Translations under genes and position numbers: made by a program
DNA from: Notospermus geniculatus
Taxonomy: Eukaryota; Nemertea; Pilidiophora; Heteronemertea; Lineidae
DNA: 64,000 nt
Reading direction: 5' to 3'
Assembly: GCA_002633025.1 (NCBI GenBank)
Contig: NMRB01000021.1
Coordinates: 340,973-404,972 of the forward strand
Shown: piece after piece, positions 62,630 to 64,000 of the stretch
Numbering within the stretch: the first letter of the stretch is position 1
Layout of the letters: the number at the start of each line of letters is the position of its first letter
The notes under the pieces: generated by a model
Told to the model about the DNA's origin: nothing
Seen by the model: the letters and a program-made list of their open reading frames with translations, nothing else
The model's database searches: none

Positions 62630-63680
62630 ATCAAAAAGAAGCACAGCATGGAAGGGCACACAGCTGCTTCCTCATCTCCTGTTCCAGGGGGTCAGACGAG
62701 TCCTCCAGCCAGACCTGGGGAGGGGGTCCACCAAACATGCCAAAGCTTTCACTTGGATTCTTGAAGGTATTGGACTTTGTCTTAGTAATTTTTATGAATT
62801 ACGTTAAAGGGGCAATGATGATTATCGGCATTCAGCGAGGCGAAAGCCATGTTTGCTGTTTATGCTGCATTCTGAGCCCCCAACGTCCAACCTGAGAGTC
62901 TAAACCAAGTGCAAGAAGGGGAGCAGTTGTGATGACCCTGGGTGCAAGGATCCCAGAAGTCAGGAATCTCTGATCAAAATCAGGTAGGGCTATAACATGA
63001 TTTTGATGATTGCCTATCAGCAAAAATAGATTAAGCGATCTATTTTTGTTATCAATCAGCCAAAAATAGTGAAAAGTGCAGAAACTTTGTATTGTTGAGT
63101 TCTGACATTCTAATTAAACAGCTGATATGCTAATTAAACAAACCTCCTAATTACAAATACAAAAGACATGAAAGAAACTGTAGGGGCCTAGCTCAAGTGT
63201 CAGGTATGTACCAAACTTGTTATCATAAGGACTTCGAAGTTTGTTTGGCAAAGGTGTCTTCTGTAATTACATAAGTGACAAGTCTGGCATCAGGTAAAGG
63301 ATAGCAGTCATGCTGATCCTAATTAGACAAGAAGTAATTATCAATTAACACTTGTTAATAGTGTTAATGAGTTGTGGTTACTTCAAAAACTGAATCACAT
63401 AATTCAACCCCTTTTATGTTCTAATACATGTACATGTAGTAGTTTGACAGAACTTCCCAAGTTGATTCAGAGCTGGGTTCAAGTCCGGTAGGAAGCTATG
63501 TCTTTCACCTTAGAATCCTGTTATTATTTCATGCCCGCTTATACATCAGATCTGCCACTTCTCTAACTCATGGGATACTATCCCCAAATAAACTATTTGT
63601 ATTTCTTTCATTACAGGTGGAGGAGAAAATCCCATTTAACACAGCGTTCATCCAGTACATTACCACATTAGCACTCAGTA
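62630..63680. other. Exon-like blocks of unknown strand and gene
   Basis: 62691-62769 reads GSDESSSQTWGGGPPNMPKL on the plus strand, between an acceptor-like gttccag and a donor-like AAG|GTATTG. The minus strand of the same block reads PPPQVWLEDSSDPLEQEMRK. At 63618-63671 an acceptor-like cattacag precedes VEEKIPFNTAFIQYITTLAL. I do not recognise these peptides and cannot decide the strand. Confidence 0.25.
63021..63048. mobile_element. 28-bp micro-palindrome
   Basis: caaaaatagat ... atctatttttg with flanks CTATCAG and TTATCAA (5 of 7 identical). A further solo ccaaaaatagt follows at ~63060. Confidence 0.6.
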
Positions 63681-64000
63681 AATGTTCGTGTTCAGACCCA
63701 TTCTAACTCCAGTGCACGGCATTTGTCTTTTCAGATATCTGGTAGTTTGTTAACCCAAATCCTTCAGCACTGGTTTAAATTCAGTGTTTCTAGTATTCTT
63801 TTAACAACAGAGAATTTCGACCTGGGTCTAAAAAAGAAGGGTGCACCACAGCAAAGGTAGTATGCGTGGGTATCTCTCTAAATTGTCATGAAAACCTGGG
63901 TGAGTATTATGGCAGTTTTTATTATAACAGTGTTTGATTCTCATGAACACATCTGTTCAGAGTGTGAAATGAGAGCGGTGCAGGAGTAAATGTAAATGTG
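63681..64000. other. No recognisable feature
   Basis: Window end; no exon, repeat boundary or RNA gene identified. Confidence 0.4.

Noticed and set aside
1-64000. CRISPR arrays, bacterial operons, prophage or plasmid functions
   Set aside because: Spliced metazoan genes throughout; tandem repeats lack spacer structure.

Overview
Animal (metazoan) nuclear DNA, probably from a marine invertebrate. The genes are split by many short GT-AG introns, palindromic transposon relics are very dense, and TTAGGG-like runs occur. I cannot name the species. The nuclear-receptor DNA-binding domain resembles protostome E75 more than vertebrate Rev-erb, which is compatible with a lophotrochozoan, but other invertebrate bilaterians are not excluded.

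Layout. (1) 1-8264 is transposon-rich and lies in or beyond the first intron of a minus-strand gene whose first coding exon is at 8265-8418. That exon encodes a myristoylation-type N-terminus recognised as cyclin Y. The region holds a pair of 8-bp-TSD MITEs, a 146-bp tandem array and three Harbinger-like elements carrying nested insertions. (2) 12082-22663 (+) is a complete 18-exon USP37-type deubiquitinase (1327 codons plus stop): PH-like N-terminus, KEN box, catalytic domain split by a long acidic insert, four UIM-like helices and catalytic Cys/His boxes. (3) 22664-33758 is intergenic, with MITEs, minisatellites and a striking cluster of ROR/Rev-erb response elements. (4) 33759-54308 (+) is an E75/Rev-erb nuclear receptor with at least two alternative first exons, a 16-kb first intron, two zinc-finger exons, the C-terminal half of the ligand-binding domain, a ~640-residue tail and a last exon with a CtBP-like motif. 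The exons for the end of the DNA-binding domain, the hinge and the first half of the ligand-binding domain are not in the window; a single n at 50869 marks the likely assembly defect. (5) 62274-59346 (-) is a complete five-exon CCDC14-type centriolar-satellite coiled-coil protein (520 aa), convergent with E75.

I saw no operon-like logic. The genes are independent: ubiquitin/cell-cycle control, a heme-responsive transcription factor, a membrane-linked cyclin and a centrosomal protein. The clearest regulatory signal is eight perfect WAWNTRGGTCA sites around the E75 promoter, suggesting auto/cross-regulation by E75 and its partner ROR/HR3.

The most novel signal is a set of dispersed 22-35 bp palindromes, several flanked by 7-bp direct repeats and one with an empty-site homologue in the same window. 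They look like exceptionally small mobile inserts. Six isolated n characters (5861, 13563, 30942, 36686, 50869, 60175) and one 18-n run (33017-33034) mark assembly uncertainty.
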